Shown here piece by piece: positions 17,834 through 27,982 of a DNA stretch of 64,000 nucleotides. Each line of letters starts with the position of its first letter. The first letter of the stretch is position 1. The notes below the pieces were generated by a model. The model was given only the letters and a program-made list of their open reading frames with translations. It did not search any database and was not told where the DNA came from. This DNA is from an uncultured Marinobacter sp. (lineage in GTDB: Bacteria; Pseudomonadota; Gammaproteobacteria; Pseudomonadales; Oleiphilaceae). The position numbers and the translations under genes are program-made. The stretch spans positions 1 to 64,000 of the forward strand of contig NZ_CAMPJO010000003.1 of NCBI RefSeq assembly GCF_946886895.1. The letters are read 5' to 3'.

Positions 17834-18963
17834 TGCTGTTTCAAAAACTCCACAATACGGTTACAGGCACGGCCATCCCCATAGGGGTTATGGGCCTGGG
17901 ACATCCGCTGATAAACCTGCTCGTTATCCAGCAGTTCCTGCACCGCATCACGGATAACGCTGCTCTCTGTGCCCACCAATCGAACTGTACCGGCATCTGC
18001 AGCCTCCGGGCGTTCCGTTGTGTTGCGCATAACCAGCACAGGTTTACCCAATCCGGGCGCTTCCTCCTGCACACCGCCACTGTCCGTCAATACCAGAAAG
18101 GCCTTCTGCATCAGGTACACGAAAGGCTCATAGCCCAGGGGAGCAATCAAGTGGACATTGGGCAAACCTTCCAGAAGCTGGTTTACCGGTCCTTGCACAT
18201 TGGGGTTGAGGTGAACAGGATATATGAAATGCGTATCGGGATTGCCTTCTGCCAAGGCCCTCAGGGCCTTGCAGATATTCTCAAAGCCGTTGCCAAAGTT
18301 CTCGCGGCGGTGCCCTGTAACCAATACGTAGCGGTTGTCAGTGACACCGATATTCAAGCCAGCACCCGTCAGGGAGTCATTAACCTGCTGAAACAACGCG
18401 GATGAGTCAGCGGTTTTCCGGACCACCCATTGCAAGGCATCAATAACGGTATTGCCCGTAACGAGCAGCCGTTTCTCAGCAACACCCTCTGCTAGCAATG
18501 CCGTTCGATTACGTTCAGTGGGCGCAAAATGCCAGTGCGCCAGCCTTCCGGTCAGCGTGCGATTGGCTTCCTCCGGCCATGGAGAAGACAAATCACCGGT
18601 ACGGAGACCCGCCTCCACATGACCAACTCGTATCTGCTGATAAAAAGCCGCCAGCGTAGCCGCGAAAGTAGTCGCGGTATCTCCGTGAACCAGCACCACA
18701 TCCGGCCTGAAGTCTGTGAGAACATCACGCAAGCCAAGCAGAACCTTGCTGGTTACATCATAAAGATCCTGCCCCGGCCGCATGACATCCAGATCATAGT
18801 CCGGCTGAAGCGAAAACAGCGCCAGGACCTGGTCCAGCATTTCCCGGTGCTGAGCCGTAACAGCCACTCTTGCCTCGAAATAGTTGTCCGCCTGAAGGGC
18901 CTTGACCAACGGCGCCATTTTGATGGCTTCTGGCCGGGTGCCAAAAACGAGCAGGACCTTCAT
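17830..18963 (-). CDS. wecB: UDP-N-acetylglucosamine 2-epimerase (non-hydrolysing)
   Basis: 377 residues. It interconverts UDP-GlcNAc and UDP-ManNAc in the cytoplasm. Family signatures are [13 protein letters not shown] at the N-terminus, [39 protein letters not shown] and [17 protein letters not shown]. It overlaps wecC upstream and the heparinase gene downstream by ATGA junctions, so the three are probably translated together. With WecC it yields UDP-ManNAcA. Confidence 0.96.
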   Translation of the reverse strand: MKVLLVFGTRPEAIKMAPLVKALQADNYFEARVAVTAQHREMLDQVLALFSLQPDYDLDVMRPGQDLYDVTSKVLLGLRDVLTDFRPDVVLVHGDTATTFAATLAAFYQQIRVGHVEAGLRTGDLSSPWPEEANRTLTGRLAHWHFAPTERNRTALLAEGVAEKRLLVTGNTVIDALQWVVRKTADSSALFQQVNDSLTGAGLNIGVTDNRYVLVTGHRRENFGNGFENICKALRALAEGNPDTHFIYPVHLNPNVQGPVNQLLEGLPNVHLIAPLGYEPFVYLMQKAFLVLTDSGGVQEEAPGLGKPVLVMRNTTERPEAADAGTVRLVGTESSVIRDAVQELLDNEQVYQRMSQAHNPYGDGRACNRIVEFLKQQ

Positions 18964-20162
18964 GCTTGCGACACCCCGCAGAAGTCCAGTACCTTGCCGG
19001 CAACCTCAAGTTTCTGAAACTCCCGGTGCCCAACCAGATAAATGACGATATCGGCCTCTGCCGCCGCATATGTCCAATCCGTCAAAGTTAAACTCGCGTG
19101 TTTTTTCAGGTTCGGCTCAACAGCCAGGGGCTGAACATCAGCCGCCACCAGTTGCTGAAAAACCCAAAGCGCCGGAGACTCCCGAAGGTCGTCAATATTC
19201 GGCTTGAAGGCAAGCCCCATGCAGGCAACTACGGGATTGCGCCCTTTCTCTCTCCTGAAGGAGGACACCTCCGCCTTGATTTTTTCCACCACCCACTCGG
19301 TTTTACGGGTATTCACTTCCCGCCCTGAACGAATCAAACGGGCATCGTCACCGCCCTCATGTACGATAAACCAGGGGTCCACCGCAATGCAGTGCCCGCC
19401 TACACCCGTGCCCGGTTGCAAAATGTTCACCCGTGGGTGGCGATTCGCCAGCCGGATCAGCTCCCAGACATCAATACCGAATTTGTCACTTAGCAACGAA
19501 AGTTCATTGGCAAAGGCGATATTCACATCGCGGAAGCTGTTTTCCGTCAGCTTCGCCATCTCGGCCGTGCGAGCATCGGTTACCAGGACTTCACCGGTTA
19601 CAAAGGTGCGGTAGAAGGCCGCCACCTTTTCACTGGCCTCAGGTGTAATACCTCCCACAATACGGTCATTTTCGACAAGCTCCCGCATGATATGGCCCGG
19701 TAAAACCCGCTCCGGGCAATGAGCAATATGGATGGCACCGGTATCAACGCCACTGTCACGCAGGGTTTGGGCAACCTTCTCAGTAGTGCCCACCGGGGAG
19801 GTGGACTCCAGGATCACCAAGTCACCGGGCTTGATGACTGGTGCAATCGACTGAGCTGCACTCAGTACATAGTCGATATTAGGGATAAAGCCGTCATGGA
19901 AGGGCGTAGGCACGGCAAGAATGAACACATCCGCCAGCTCGGGCCTCAAGGAAGCTTTAAGATGCCCGGAGTTAACCGCCGAATGAACAAAAGAGTCCAG
20001 ATCCGGTTCGACGATGTGAATATCACCCTGGTTGATGGTATCCACCACCTCTGGTGATATGTCCACGCCCTGAACCTGGTAGCCCCGATTGGCCAGGAGA
20101 GCGGCAGATGGCAAGCCGATGTAGCCCAGGCCAACGATACAAATTTTCAGATCAGACAACAT
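18960..20162 (-). CDS. wecC: UDP-N-acetyl-D-mannosamine dehydrogenase
   Basis: 400 residues, UDP-glucose/GDP-mannose dehydrogenase superfamily. It oxidises UDP-ManNAc to UDP-ManNAcA with NAD. The Rossmann motif is [14 protein letters not shown]. The catalytic Cys is in [17 protein letters not shown], and [17 protein letters not shown] is in the C-terminal domain. An AGGA ribosome site precedes the ATG. Together with wecB it supplies an acidic sugar for the repeat unit. Confidence 0.95.
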   Translation of the reverse strand: MLSDLKICIVGLGYIGLPSAALLANRGYQVQGVDISPEVVDTINQGDIHIVEPDLDSFVHSAVNSGHLKASLRPELADVFILAVPTPFHDGFIPNIDYVLSAAQSIAPVIKPGDLVILESTSPVGTTEKVAQTLRDSGVDTGAIHIAHCPERVLPGHIMRELVENDRIVGGITPEASEKVAAFYRTFVTGEVLVTDARTAEMAKLTENSFRDVNIAFANELSLLSDKFGIDVWELIRLANRHPRVNILQPGTGVGGHCIAVDPWFIVHEGGDDARLIRSGREVNTRKTEWVVEKIKAEVSSFRREKGRNPVVACMGLAFKPNIDDLRESPALWVFQQLVAADVQPLAVEPNLKKHASLTLTDWTYAAAEADIVIYLVGHREFQKLEVAGKVLDFCGVSQA

Positions 20163-20176
20163 ACAGAATCCTGAAC

Positions 20177-22336
20177 CTATTGCTGAGAACGTAAAAGCTC
20201 GGCAGCTTCGATGGACACCCGAGCCACCTCAAACACCTCCTCTGGGCTTATCGGGCAAGGAAGGCCCTTCTCGATGCTCTCCAAAAATGCTGCCGCACAG
20301 GCTTTCTGACCTTTGTCTTGGCGCCATAAATTCATTTTGCTAAACCCCGGCCAGCCAAAGCCTTTCAGTTTTCGGAAGTTATCCAGTTGCAACACTCGAC
20401 CAGCCGCGAACACTTCCACTCGCTCCTTGGGGAAGCTGGCAGCACCATTGGCCAGGTAATGGATGGTGCCGAAAGAACCGTCAGCAAACCCAAGCATAAT
20501 GGCAGCTTTGTCTTCGGTGACCTCCTGTGTAGGCGTATCCCCCATTCGCCGAGCCTGAACCGAAATAATCTCATGCCCAACCAAATAGCGCATTAAATCA
20601 ATAAAGTGACAGGCCTCGCCGATAATACGGCCGCCACCCACCTCCGGATCCTGAGTCCAGTGGTCTGCCGGGATCGCGCCGGCATTAACCGTCATCACCA
20701 GACTCTTTGGTTCAGCTACCTTGTCCAGAAGCGACTTCGTCGTCACCACATGAGGCGCAAAGCGGCGATTGAAGCCAACCATCAGCAATTGTTCCGGCCG
20801 CTCGGCTGCTTCTGCCTCAATCTCTGCCAGTTCCTCGAAGGTGAGGCAAAGCGGCTTTTCGCAAAAAATGTGTTTGCCTGCCCTCAGCGCGTCGAGTACC
20901 TGACGGGCATGACTATTATGGCGAGTAACAATAACCACGGTGTTAACAGATGCATCTTCCATTAACGCCTTGCCATCAGTAGAGGCCTGCCGGAAGCCGT
21001 GTTTCTTGCCGTAATGAACGGAACTCACTCCGCCACCGCTAACCACGGTATGCATATCAGCCCCCGCGGCCTTGAATGCAGGAATAAGCACGCGCCCCGA
21101 GTAATTTCCCGCACCCAGGAAACCGACCGTTGCTTTCCTGGCAGCCGACACGCGGTTCACCACCCTATCGTCACCGCCACTTTGCTCACCACCTGTCAGC
21201 GACACCACCCGGGGGCCCACGTCTTGCTGTTGCGGATATTTCAACAGAATTCCCAAAGACGCATCACCGGATGACAAGAGGTCATAGGCCTCTTCTGCCT
21301 GATCCAGGCCAAAGCGATGGCTGACCAGGGAATCTATATCCAGGGCACCTGAGGCCATCAAGTCCAAAACGGCTTCAAAATTGCGCTGCTCGGTCCACCT
21401 TACGAAGCCAACAGGATAATCCTGACCATGTTCCTCATAGGTGGGGTCATAACGGCCCGGCCCATAGGAGCAACTGACCTGAAAAGTGAGCTCCTTTTCA
21501 TAAAAGTCCGCCCTGGAAAGCTCAAGCCCGGTTACGCCAACCAGTACGATACGGCCGCGCTTACGACACATGGTCGCTGCCTGACTTACAGGCTCGCTGC
21601 TCTTGGTGGACGCAGTAATGATCACCGCATCTACGCCACGCCCTCGGGAAAAGCCCGCAGCAGCAGCTAGCGCGTCCTCACCATTACCGGGATTTACGAC
21701 CTCCGCACCAAATTTGCGGGCAAGTTCCAGGCGGGCAGAATCATAATCAATACCAAGCACCCGGCAGCCCTGCGCACGCAGCATCTGCACTGTAAGCAAC
21801 CCGATCAGGCCAAGACCGGTTACCACGACACACTCACCAAGTGTCGGGTTTACCAACCGGATACCCTGGAGCCCTATAGCACCGAGAACCGTGAAACTGG
21901 CTTGCTCGTCAGTAACGCTGTCGGGAATTTTTGCAGTAAGATTTCTAGGCACACATACAACCTGCGCATGCCCACCATTACTGACAATGCGCTCGCCGGC
22001 AGCTATACCATCAACGCCTGTGCCAACCTCAGCCACAGTACCCACATTGCAGTACCCCAACGCCAAAGGCTGATCGAGCTTACTCTGTACAGCGTCTAGA
22101 GTAGTTGCCAGCCCATCGGTACGGACCTTGTCCAGCACCATGCGAACTTTATCTGGCTGCTGGCGAGCCTTGTCGATCCAGTTCGCCTTGCCGAAATCCA
22201 CAAGCATCCGCTCCGTTCCGGCGGAAACGAGGGTATGAGAGGTGTTTACCACAATATGGCCGCGCCGAACCGACGGGGCAGGCACATCGGCGACCGTTGT
22301 TTCGCCGGTTTTCAGGCTCTGTAAAATCTGTTTCAA
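20177..22336 (-). CDS. Fused zinc-type alcohol dehydrogenase / Gfo-Idh-MocA oxidoreductase
   Basis: 719 residues with two enzyme domains. Residues 1 to about 370 are an MDR-type dehydrogenase (GLGLIGLLTVQMLRAQGCRV as cofactor site). Residues about 395-719 are a Gfo/Idh/MocA oxidoreductase (GFLGAGNYSGRVLIPAFKA, and HIFCEKPLCLTFEE). Such fusions are known in bacterial exopolysaccharide loci beside heparinase-family genes, probably acting in sugar oxidation or inversion. The exact reaction is unknown. The TTG start at 22336 has AAGGA 8 bases upstream. Confidence 0.88.
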   Translation of the reverse strand: MKQILQSLKTGETTVADVPAPSVRRGHIVVNTSHTLVSAGTERMLVDFGKANWIDKARQQPDKVRMVLDKVRTDGLATTLDAVQSKLDQPLALGYCNVGTVAEVGTGVDGIAAGERIVSNGGHAQVVCVPRNLTAKIPDSVTDEQASFTVLGAIGLQGIRLVNPTLGECVVVTGLGLIGLLTVQMLRAQGCRVLGIDYDSARLELARKFGAEVVNPGNGEDALAAAAGFSRGRGVDAVIITASTKSSEPVSQAATMCRKRGRIVLVGVTGLELSRADFYEKELTFQVSCSYGPGRYDPTYEEHGQDYPVGFVRWTEQRNFEAVLDLMASGALDIDSLVSHRFGLDQAEEAYDLLSSGDASLGILLKYPQQQDVGPRVVSLTGGEQSGGDDRVVNRVSAARKATVGFLGAGNYSGRVLIPAFKAAGADMHTVVSGGGVSSVHYGKKHGFRQASTDGKALMEDASVNTVVIVTRHNSHARQVLDALRAGKHIFCEKPLCLTFEELAEIEAEAAERPEQLLMVGFNRRFAPHVVTTKSLLDKVAEPKSLVMTVNAGAIPADHWTQDPEVGGGRIIGEACHFIDLMRYLVGHEIISVQARRMGDTPTQEVTEDKAAIMLGFADGSFGTIHYLANGAASFPKERVEVFAAGRVLQLDNFRKLKGFGWPGFSKMNLWRQDKGQKACAAAFLESIEKGLPCPISPEEVFEVARVSIEAAELLRSQQ

Positions 22337-22357
22337 AATTCGAATCCTTGGGTCAGG

Positions 22358-23491
22358 CTAAATCTTCGTCCATCTGTATTTCTCGGCATCAGGAAAAAAA
22401 CGCAGCTCCTGATCACCAGACAGCACCATATCTTTAATCTCCAGCATAAGAGCTGTAGACACTCTGATCTCATCAATATTTCGCCGGTATTCGTCCCGGT
22501 GCAGGTGCTGAAGTATGGCCTTTCCATGGCCGACATCCTTGGGCCTGTATTTTTCATGCAGGTAACGATGCCCCTTCCAGAAACGGGCTTCCCGAAAATC
22601 AGTTATCGTCGCGATCAAGTCATCCTGATTGAAAGAAACCGTTTCATTGATCCCCTCAAATGGTTCGGCCCGGGAAGTGAGAATAAGGTTGATCAGGTCG
22701 CCATTGCTAGACGTGATAGATACTGAGAGATTGTCGTCCGGAGCCTCCCGATCCGCCACGGAAAGCCGGATATCGAGAAACTCCGGAAGTGCCTTGGTGA
22801 ACAGCAAGTGCACACTCAGGTCCAGCCAATGTCCCAAATTGCCACATACACGCGTGCCCTCAGCCGGGTCACGGTACCAGTGGCCACTTTCGATAAAATG
22901 CCCCACAACAAAACAACTAAGCGTGAATGACGAATCCACACCGACATTGAATCGCTTCAGTGTCTCGATCGCCTTGCTGAACGGACGGTTATACCCCACA
23001 AAGATCTCCGCCCTGTGCTCGGATATTGCCGATCCCAGCGCCGTGAACTGATCCCAGTTCACTGATATCGGTTTTTCCACATAGGCGGAGACACCATGAC
23101 GAAGCGCTTGTACGGCGTACTCTGAATGGCTGGCATGATTCGATGCGATGTACACCACATCAAGATCCGAATATTCAAAATTGTCAGCAAGGCTCACAGC
23201 TGCGCCGACCCTGTAGAACTCACAAAAGGACTCAAGCGCCTTTCCATCCGGATCATAGGCCCTGGCAAAGCGATAGCGGCCGGACCTTCCCAGAAAGTAG
23301 CCAACCGTAGCAAAGGCAAACTGGCCACAGCCAATAACCCCCACATTGTACTTCTGCCCCCGAACTTTCCAGACTTTCAGGCCACTTATAAACCGGCCTA
23401 ATCCCCTATACCTGCCAATCAGTTTGTAAAGTGTTCGTGCAAAACCATAAATCCGGTAAAACCTCCAGATCTTGAGCAGTTTTTGATACAA
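22358..23491 (-). CDS. Gfo/Idh/MocA-family oxidoreductase
   Basis: 377 residues with an N-terminal nucleotide-binding fold (NVGVIGCGQFAFATVGYFLG). The conserved Lys of the family is in GVSAYVEKPISVNWDQF. The C-terminal substrate domain follows. The TTG start has AGGAG 7 bases upstream. It lies directly upstream of the fused oxidoreductase and probably works with it on a nucleotide-linked or lipid-linked sugar. No specific substrate can be assigned. Confidence 0.85.
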   Translation of the reverse strand: MYQKLLKIWRFYRIYGFARTLYKLIGRYRGLGRFISGLKVWKVRGQKYNVGVIGCGQFAFATVGYFLGRSGRYRFARAYDPDGKALESFCEFYRVGAAVSLADNFEYSDLDVVYIASNHASHSEYAVQALRHGVSAYVEKPISVNWDQFTALGSAISEHRAEIFVGYNRPFSKAIETLKRFNVGVDSSFTLSCFVVGHFIESGHWYRDPAEGTRVCGNLGHWLDLSVHLLFTKALPEFLDIRLSVADREAPDDNLSVSITSSNGDLINLILTSRAEPFEGINETVSFNQDDLIATITDFREARFWKGHRYLHEKYRPKDVGHGKAILQHLHRDEYRRNIDEIRVSTALMLEIKDMVLSGDQELRFFPDAEKYRWTKI

Positions 23492-23501
23492 GGGTTAGCT
23501 C

Positions 23502-24647
23502 CTAGCTTTTACCAAGCACAGTTCGATAGGCGTTGAGGTGTTTTTCCGCGCAAACTTTAATATCCAGCTTATCGGCCACACTGGCCCTTGCTGCCTTACC
23601 AAGTCGCTCGCGCAGGGTTTCATCGCCCGCAAGCCGGCCCACGAAATCCGCCAATGCCTTGTGATCACCTACCGGGGCGATAAAGCCATTTTCACCCTCT
23701 TTTACATAGAGCGGAACATCGCCCACATCCGTGGATACGATTGGCAATTCCATCGCCATGGCTTCCCAAACTGAAATGGGTGAGGACTCTGCATTGGAAC
23801 TGCAAACGTAAATATCGAACCGCTTCAGCAGAGCTCGGACATCTCCCCGCCCACCCACGAATTCAAGATTTGTAATTCCAAGTTCATCAACCAACTTTCG
23901 GAGCGCATCGTAATACTTCTGCTGATTGGTGAAAACGGGACCAGCAACCACGAACTGAAGGTTCTCAACTGACCGACTGGCTTCCGCCGCCATCCGGATA
24001 AAGGTTTCCAGCCCCTTCACTCTACTAATATTGCCAACCAGGCCGACGACGGTTTTCCCGGGCCAGCGGGCAAGGTCACCTTCAGCGTCGTGGAACTCAG
24101 CACGGGGACTAAAGTCGGATATGTTAACCGGGGCCGGGATTACAAACTGAAGCTTTGAGGGATCGACCAGTTCACCGTAATATTCTTTAGACCTTTCAGA
24201 AGCGAAAATATAACCATCGGCAAGACGGCTTAGTAACCTGAATATTATTCTGATGAAACCCGGCATAGATGTATCATTAATGTGCCACAGGATCTTTTTC
24301 CGTGTAAGCCAGCCCGCTATGACCCCCTTAAACTGCCAGCTTCCGCCGCTGACGTGAACTATCTGTGCCGAATGACTATGGAAATAGCTAACCAAATAAA
24401 TAATTTCAATACTTGAAAAAAATACATAGCGAAGCGCTACTTGCCACTCCTTTGTTATTCGGGAGAGAGGAAGGTTATGATAATCGATCTCGTTTTCGTC
24501 ACATCGTTCGCAAAAACCCTTCGAATTTTCATACGGCATGACCACGGTTGTTTGAACACTTTTACAAATATTCCTTGCGACACTAACTATTCTAATTTGA
24601 GGCCCACCCAGCTTAGCTTCTTCTATGACATTCAAAACTTTAATCAA
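23502..24647 (-). CDS. Glycosyltransferase family 4
   Basis: 381 residues, GT-B fold. The N-terminus IEEAKLGGPQIR is typical of GT4 acceptor domains. VVGLVGNISRVKGLETFI is the start of the donor domain, and the motif SPISVWEAMAMELPIVSTDV matches the family EX7E region with an altered first acidic residue. It probably adds one residue of the repeat unit on the cytoplasmic face of the inner membrane. SqdX-type sulfoquinovose transferases are also GT4, but nothing here proves that donor. Confidence 0.87.
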   Translation of the reverse strand: MIKVLNVIEEAKLGGPQIRIVSVARNICKSVQTTVVMPYENSKGFCERCDENEIDYHNLPLSRITKEWQVALRYVFFSSIEIIYLVSYFHSHSAQIVHVSGGSWQFKGVIAGWLTRKKILWHINDTSMPGFIRIIFRLLSRLADGYIFASERSKEYYGELVDPSKLQFVIPAPVNISDFSPRAEFHDAEGDLARWPGKTVVGLVGNISRVKGLETFIRMAAEASRSVENLQFVVAGPVFTNQQKYYDALRKLVDELGITNLEFVGGRGDVRALLKRFDIYVCSSNAESSPISVWEAMAMELPIVSTDVGDVPLYVKEGENGFIAPVGDHKALADFVGRLAGDETLRERLGKAARASVADKLDIKVCAEKHLNAYRTVLGKS

Positions 24648-24691
24648 TTTCTCGCCGCCTTAATCCGGAATAAAATCTGCATATATTCTAC

Positions 24692-25684
24692 TTAAAAAAT
24701 ATACATAAAATCAAAAGAGTATGGCAGGACTCCTGCCATATTACTTTTCAAATAATAATAGAAAGCAGAAAAAAGGATCAAAAAAACAAATGAAAAATAA
24801 ATACATCTACCATAAAAATTACCAAAAGAACAACCTATCGCCGGAACCAGAAGAATAGAAAAAACACTAAGGTACATTGAAAGCCTAAAAAAAAGAATGT
24901 TATGGTAAGAGAAGGCTGCAATAAGTATTGAAAAAAATACTCCATTAAACAATATAATATTAAACCCATCTATGTTAATGAATTTTTTAAAATAAGGAAG
25001 TATGGGCACAATCAAAGAAAGACATGAAAAAATAAATAAATTAGATGATCCAGAAGAATAATCACTATATGACCTGTAAGCACCGGCCACTGAAAACATA
25101 AAATCCATTAAATAAGGATACAAAACAAACCCTACGAAAAAAAAAGCAACCCAAGCTATATACCCAATAACTCCGTACGTCCGCGATAGAATAATATAAA
25201 AAGGAATCATAAATATTGCTGAAAGATGAAAAAAAGAAGCAGCAACCACAAAAACAAAATACTTAATTGGCTCTCGATTTTTAAGGGCTGGAATGCAAAA
25301 TCCGAAAAAAAATGAGATGGCGATAAACTGCCTTATTAAATTAAATGAAAAAAAGTAAAAATACATCGCAAAAAAAACGACAACACTTATAATGCAACCT
25401 CTTGAATTATAATATATACCTTTAAATATAAAGGTCAATGTTACGAAACTAGAAAAAATAAAAAAGATACGCGGATTACTTGAAAGGTAATTTAGACCTA
25501 ATAGGAGTGACTCAAAACCAGGCTCTAGAACTTTCCAGTACCGGCCACCATCGGCAAAAGACTGATATATAGAAACATAAGAATCATAATCAGTTCCAGA
25601 ACCAACTCTGAAACCAGAAACAAGAAACAAAATAATAAAAAGAAAGCCAAACAAAAAATTATAAGTTATATTTCTTAAATTCAC
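24692..25684 (-). CDS. EpsG-family polysaccharide polymerase (Wzy-type)
   Basis: 330 residues, strongly hydrophobic, with about ten predicted membrane segments. FNLIRQFIAISFFFGFCI and AASFFHLSAIFMIPFYI match the EpsG/Wzy signature region. It would polymerise repeat units in the periplasm. The gene is very AT-rich compared with flanking genes, as is usual for polymerases at the serotype-specific core of such loci. GTG start; no obvious promoter in the 217 bases upstream. Confidence 0.8.
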   Translation of the reverse strand: MNLRNITYNFLFGFLFIILFLVSGFRVGSGTDYDSYVSIYQSFADGGRYWKVLEPGFESLLLGLNYLSSNPRIFFIFSSFVTLTFIFKGIYYNSRGCIISVVVFFAMYFYFFSFNLIRQFIAISFFFGFCIPALKNREPIKYFVFVVAASFFHLSAIFMIPFYIILSRTYGVIGYIAWVAFFFVGFVLYPYLMDFMFSVAGAYRSYSDYSSGSSNLFIFSCLSLIVPILPYFKKFINIDGFNIILFNGVFFSILIAAFSYHNILFFRLSMYLSVFSILLVPAIGCSFGNFYGRCIYFSFVFLILFSAFYYYLKSNMAGVLPYSFDFMYIF

Positions 25685-25901
25685 CGAATAGCCTTATTGG
25701 TGGCGCATTAAGGATATAAAATAAATGAGACCCTAACCGTAAATTACACAAAAACTGAAATTAAAACCCTTACGATGGAGCATGGAAAACTTTAAATCTT
25801 TATAATAGATGCTCTCTCATGAGGGAAATATTTCAAGCCGCAACATTCAAACTTAAAACCTATCAACACCTGATTTCTCAGAGCCATAATTAGCATTTTA
25901 A

Positions 25902-26999
25902 TCAGTCTTTATCCTCTTTATCGCCAGGCCAATAACGCTGGTCTCGGTTATAGGCCGGTTTATCTAGCAGGCTTGCATTACCTAGAAACGCGATAACCTC
26001 CGGCACCGAAAGCGATGGCTCATTCTGAGATAAATAGGCGTTATTGACACTTTTATTCAAGAGGCTTTTATAACCATAAGCAATTTCTTTGTATATACCA
26101 CGGAATGCAGGCAAGACTGAAAAATATTGAGCTAATTCGACAGACCGTCTGGTTTCCTCGTCACTCATCAATTCTTCATAAAGTTTCTCGCCCGGTTTAG
26201 TCCCAATTTCTTGAATTTCAATCCGCCCAGGGTCGTAACCGTAATACGGTCCCAATTCTTTAATCATAGCCTTTGCCAAGTCTTCAATGCGAACTACGGG
26301 CATCTTAGTAATGAATACTTCCCCGCCTTCTGCAAGCTCTGCAGAATCGATAACGAGGCTAACGGCGTCTTGAATGCTCATCACAAACCGCGTCATTTCC
26401 TTGTCAGTCAGAGTTACAGGGCCACCCTTGGCAATCTGATTATGGAAAATGGGGATGACAGAACCACTGGAACCCAATACATTACCAAAACGGGTTGAAG
26501 CGAAGATGGGGCCTTCTCCTCGCTTATGACTATTGGCCGCCGTCATCAGCCGCTCCCCCATCAGTTTGGAAGTGCCCATAACATTGGTCGGGTTCACCGC
26601 CTTGTCGGAGCTGGTAAAGATTACGCGCTCCACCTTGTTTTCTGTCGCCGCCGCAATGACATTCTGCACCCCCAGGATATTGGTCTGGACGGCCTGGTCG
26701 GGAGATCGCTCGCAGAGGATGACATGCTTGTAGGCGGCCGCATGAAACACAACATCGATACCGTTCATGCGACGGCACAGTTCATCCTTGTCACGAATAT
26801 CTGCCACGAAGAAGCGAGCTCTGGGCTCCTCCAGCCAGGTCTGGTCGAGGAAAAACAACTGGCTTTCGTTATTGTCTATGCCAATCACTTCTTCAGCGCT
26901 GTACTGGTCACTCACCAGTAACTGGCGAATCAATTCTGATCCCACTGTTCCACAGGCACCGGTAACCAGAATACGCTTGTTGTTAAGTACTGAAGTCAT
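25902..26999 (-). CDS. Soluble polysaccharide biosynthesis 4,6-dehydratase (CapD-like)
   Basis: 365 residues, extended short-chain dehydrogenase of the FlaA1/CapD catalytic type without a membrane domain. The NAD motif is GACGTVGSE. The active site SDKAVNPTNVMGTSK has Met before the Lys, as in WbpM-like enzymes. GTKPGEKLYEELMSDEE is the conserved C-terminal motif. A C-terminal extension of about 70 residues is less conserved. It is distinct from pseB and from the gene at 68, so the locus encodes three enzymes of this superfamily. ATGA overlap with the upstream epimerase. Confidence 0.88.
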   Translation of the reverse strand: MTSVLNNKRILVTGACGTVGSELIRQLLVSDQYSAEEVIGIDNNESQLFFLDQTWLEEPRARFFVADIRDKDELCRRMNGIDVVFHAAAYKHVILCERSPDQAVQTNILGVQNVIAAATENKVERVIFTSSDKAVNPTNVMGTSKLMGERLMTAANSHKRGEGPIFASTRFGNVLGSSGSVIPIFHNQIAKGGPVTLTDKEMTRFVMSIQDAVSLVIDSAELAEGGEVFITKMPVVRIEDLAKAMIKELGPYYGYDPGRIEIQEIGTKPGEKLYEELMSDEETRRSVELAQYFSVLPAFRGIYKEIAYGYKSLLNKSVNNAYLSQNEPSLSVPEVIAFLGNASLLDKPAYNRDQRYWPGDKEDKD

Positions 27000-27982
27000 G
27001 CAGTTGTCCCTTGTTTCAGGAAGTAGTCCACCGTAGCGGTCAGACCCTCGGTCAGGGTCATTTCAGGCTGCCATTTGAGCCTGGTGCGTGCCTTGGTGGT
27101 GTCTGAATAATTTCGTTTTACGTCCCCAACGCGGGTTTCGCCATTAGTGATGTTGATATTTTCAACACCTTTCTGCCGAAGGATGTCCACCAGTTGGTGG
27201 GTCATTTCGCCGACGGTGGTCTCCCGGTTGCTGGCAATCTGGAAGGTTTCGCCCCCAATACCCTGTTCGATTGCCGCCAGGGTAATGGCTTTTGTCAGAT
27301 CTTCTATGTAAATGAAATCTCTTGTTTGAGTACCGTCCCCGTATATCTCCAGAGTCCGCCCCTCCAGGGCCTCCCGAATAAACTTGGCTACCACACTGCT
27401 TTTGTGGACAGAGCCAGGCCCATACACGTTGCCAAATCGCAGTGCGACGGTGTCTATTCCAAAACTGCGTTTATAGGCAGAACAGTAACCCTCGCCGGCC
27501 AACTTGCTGGCACCGTATGGTGAAACCGGGTGCGGGGGCAGCTCCTCATGGATCGGCGGTTCCACTTCACCGGCCGGGGCGCCACTGGAAGCAAATATAA
27601 AGCGACTGACCTGATTGTGCCTGGCGGCCTCCAACATGTTGAACGTGCCCAGTACATTGGCCATACAATCCTTGCGCGGGTCTTCCACCGAGGGGCCTAC
27701 GCCGGTGTTGGCGGCAAGGTGGACGATGACATCAACATTACTGGCAACGGCCTGGGTCATGGTTTCGTCCAGAATATCGCCCACCACCAACTCCACTTGC
27801 CCCGCCATTTCAGTTAGCCCGGCTGTGCTCTTTTCGGCAAAATCCGCCACCAGAGACAGATCTGCCCGGGTGCCGGTGCTCAGGTTGTCCAGCACGCGAA
27901 TATAATGGCCTCCCTGCGCCTGCAGGATGCGGATCAGGCTGGAGCCAATAAAACCACAACCCCCGGTTATCAACCATTTCAT
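26996..27982 (-). CDS. NAD-dependent nucleotide-sugar epimerase/dehydratase
   Basis: About 328 residues, GalE-like extended short-chain dehydrogenase. The cofactor motif is GGCGFIGSS, the catalytic pair is in YGASKLAGEGY, and LRFGNVYGPGSVHKSSVV is typical of UDP-glucose or UDP-GlcNAc 4-epimerase-like proteins. Of two ATG codons (27988 and 27982) the second overlaps the upstream stop as ATGA and is preferred. It could supply UDP-Gal or UDP-GalNAc; substrate not resolved. Confidence 0.85.
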   Translation of the reverse strand: MKWLITGGCGFIGSSLIRILQAQGGHYIRVLDNLSTGTRADLSLVADFAEKSTAGLTEMAGQVELVVGDILDETMTQAVASNVDVIVHLAANTGVGPSVEDPRKDCMANVLGTFNMLEAARHNQVSRFIFASSGAPAGEVEPPIHEELPPHPVSPYGASKLAGEGYCSAYKRSFGIDTVALRFGNVYGPGSVHKSSVVAKFIREALEGRTLEIYGDGTQTRDFIYIEDLTKAITLAAIEQGIGGETFQIASNRETTVGEMTHQLVDILRQKGVENINITNGETRVGDVKRNYSDTTKARTRLKWQPEMTLTEGLTATVDYFLKQGTTA

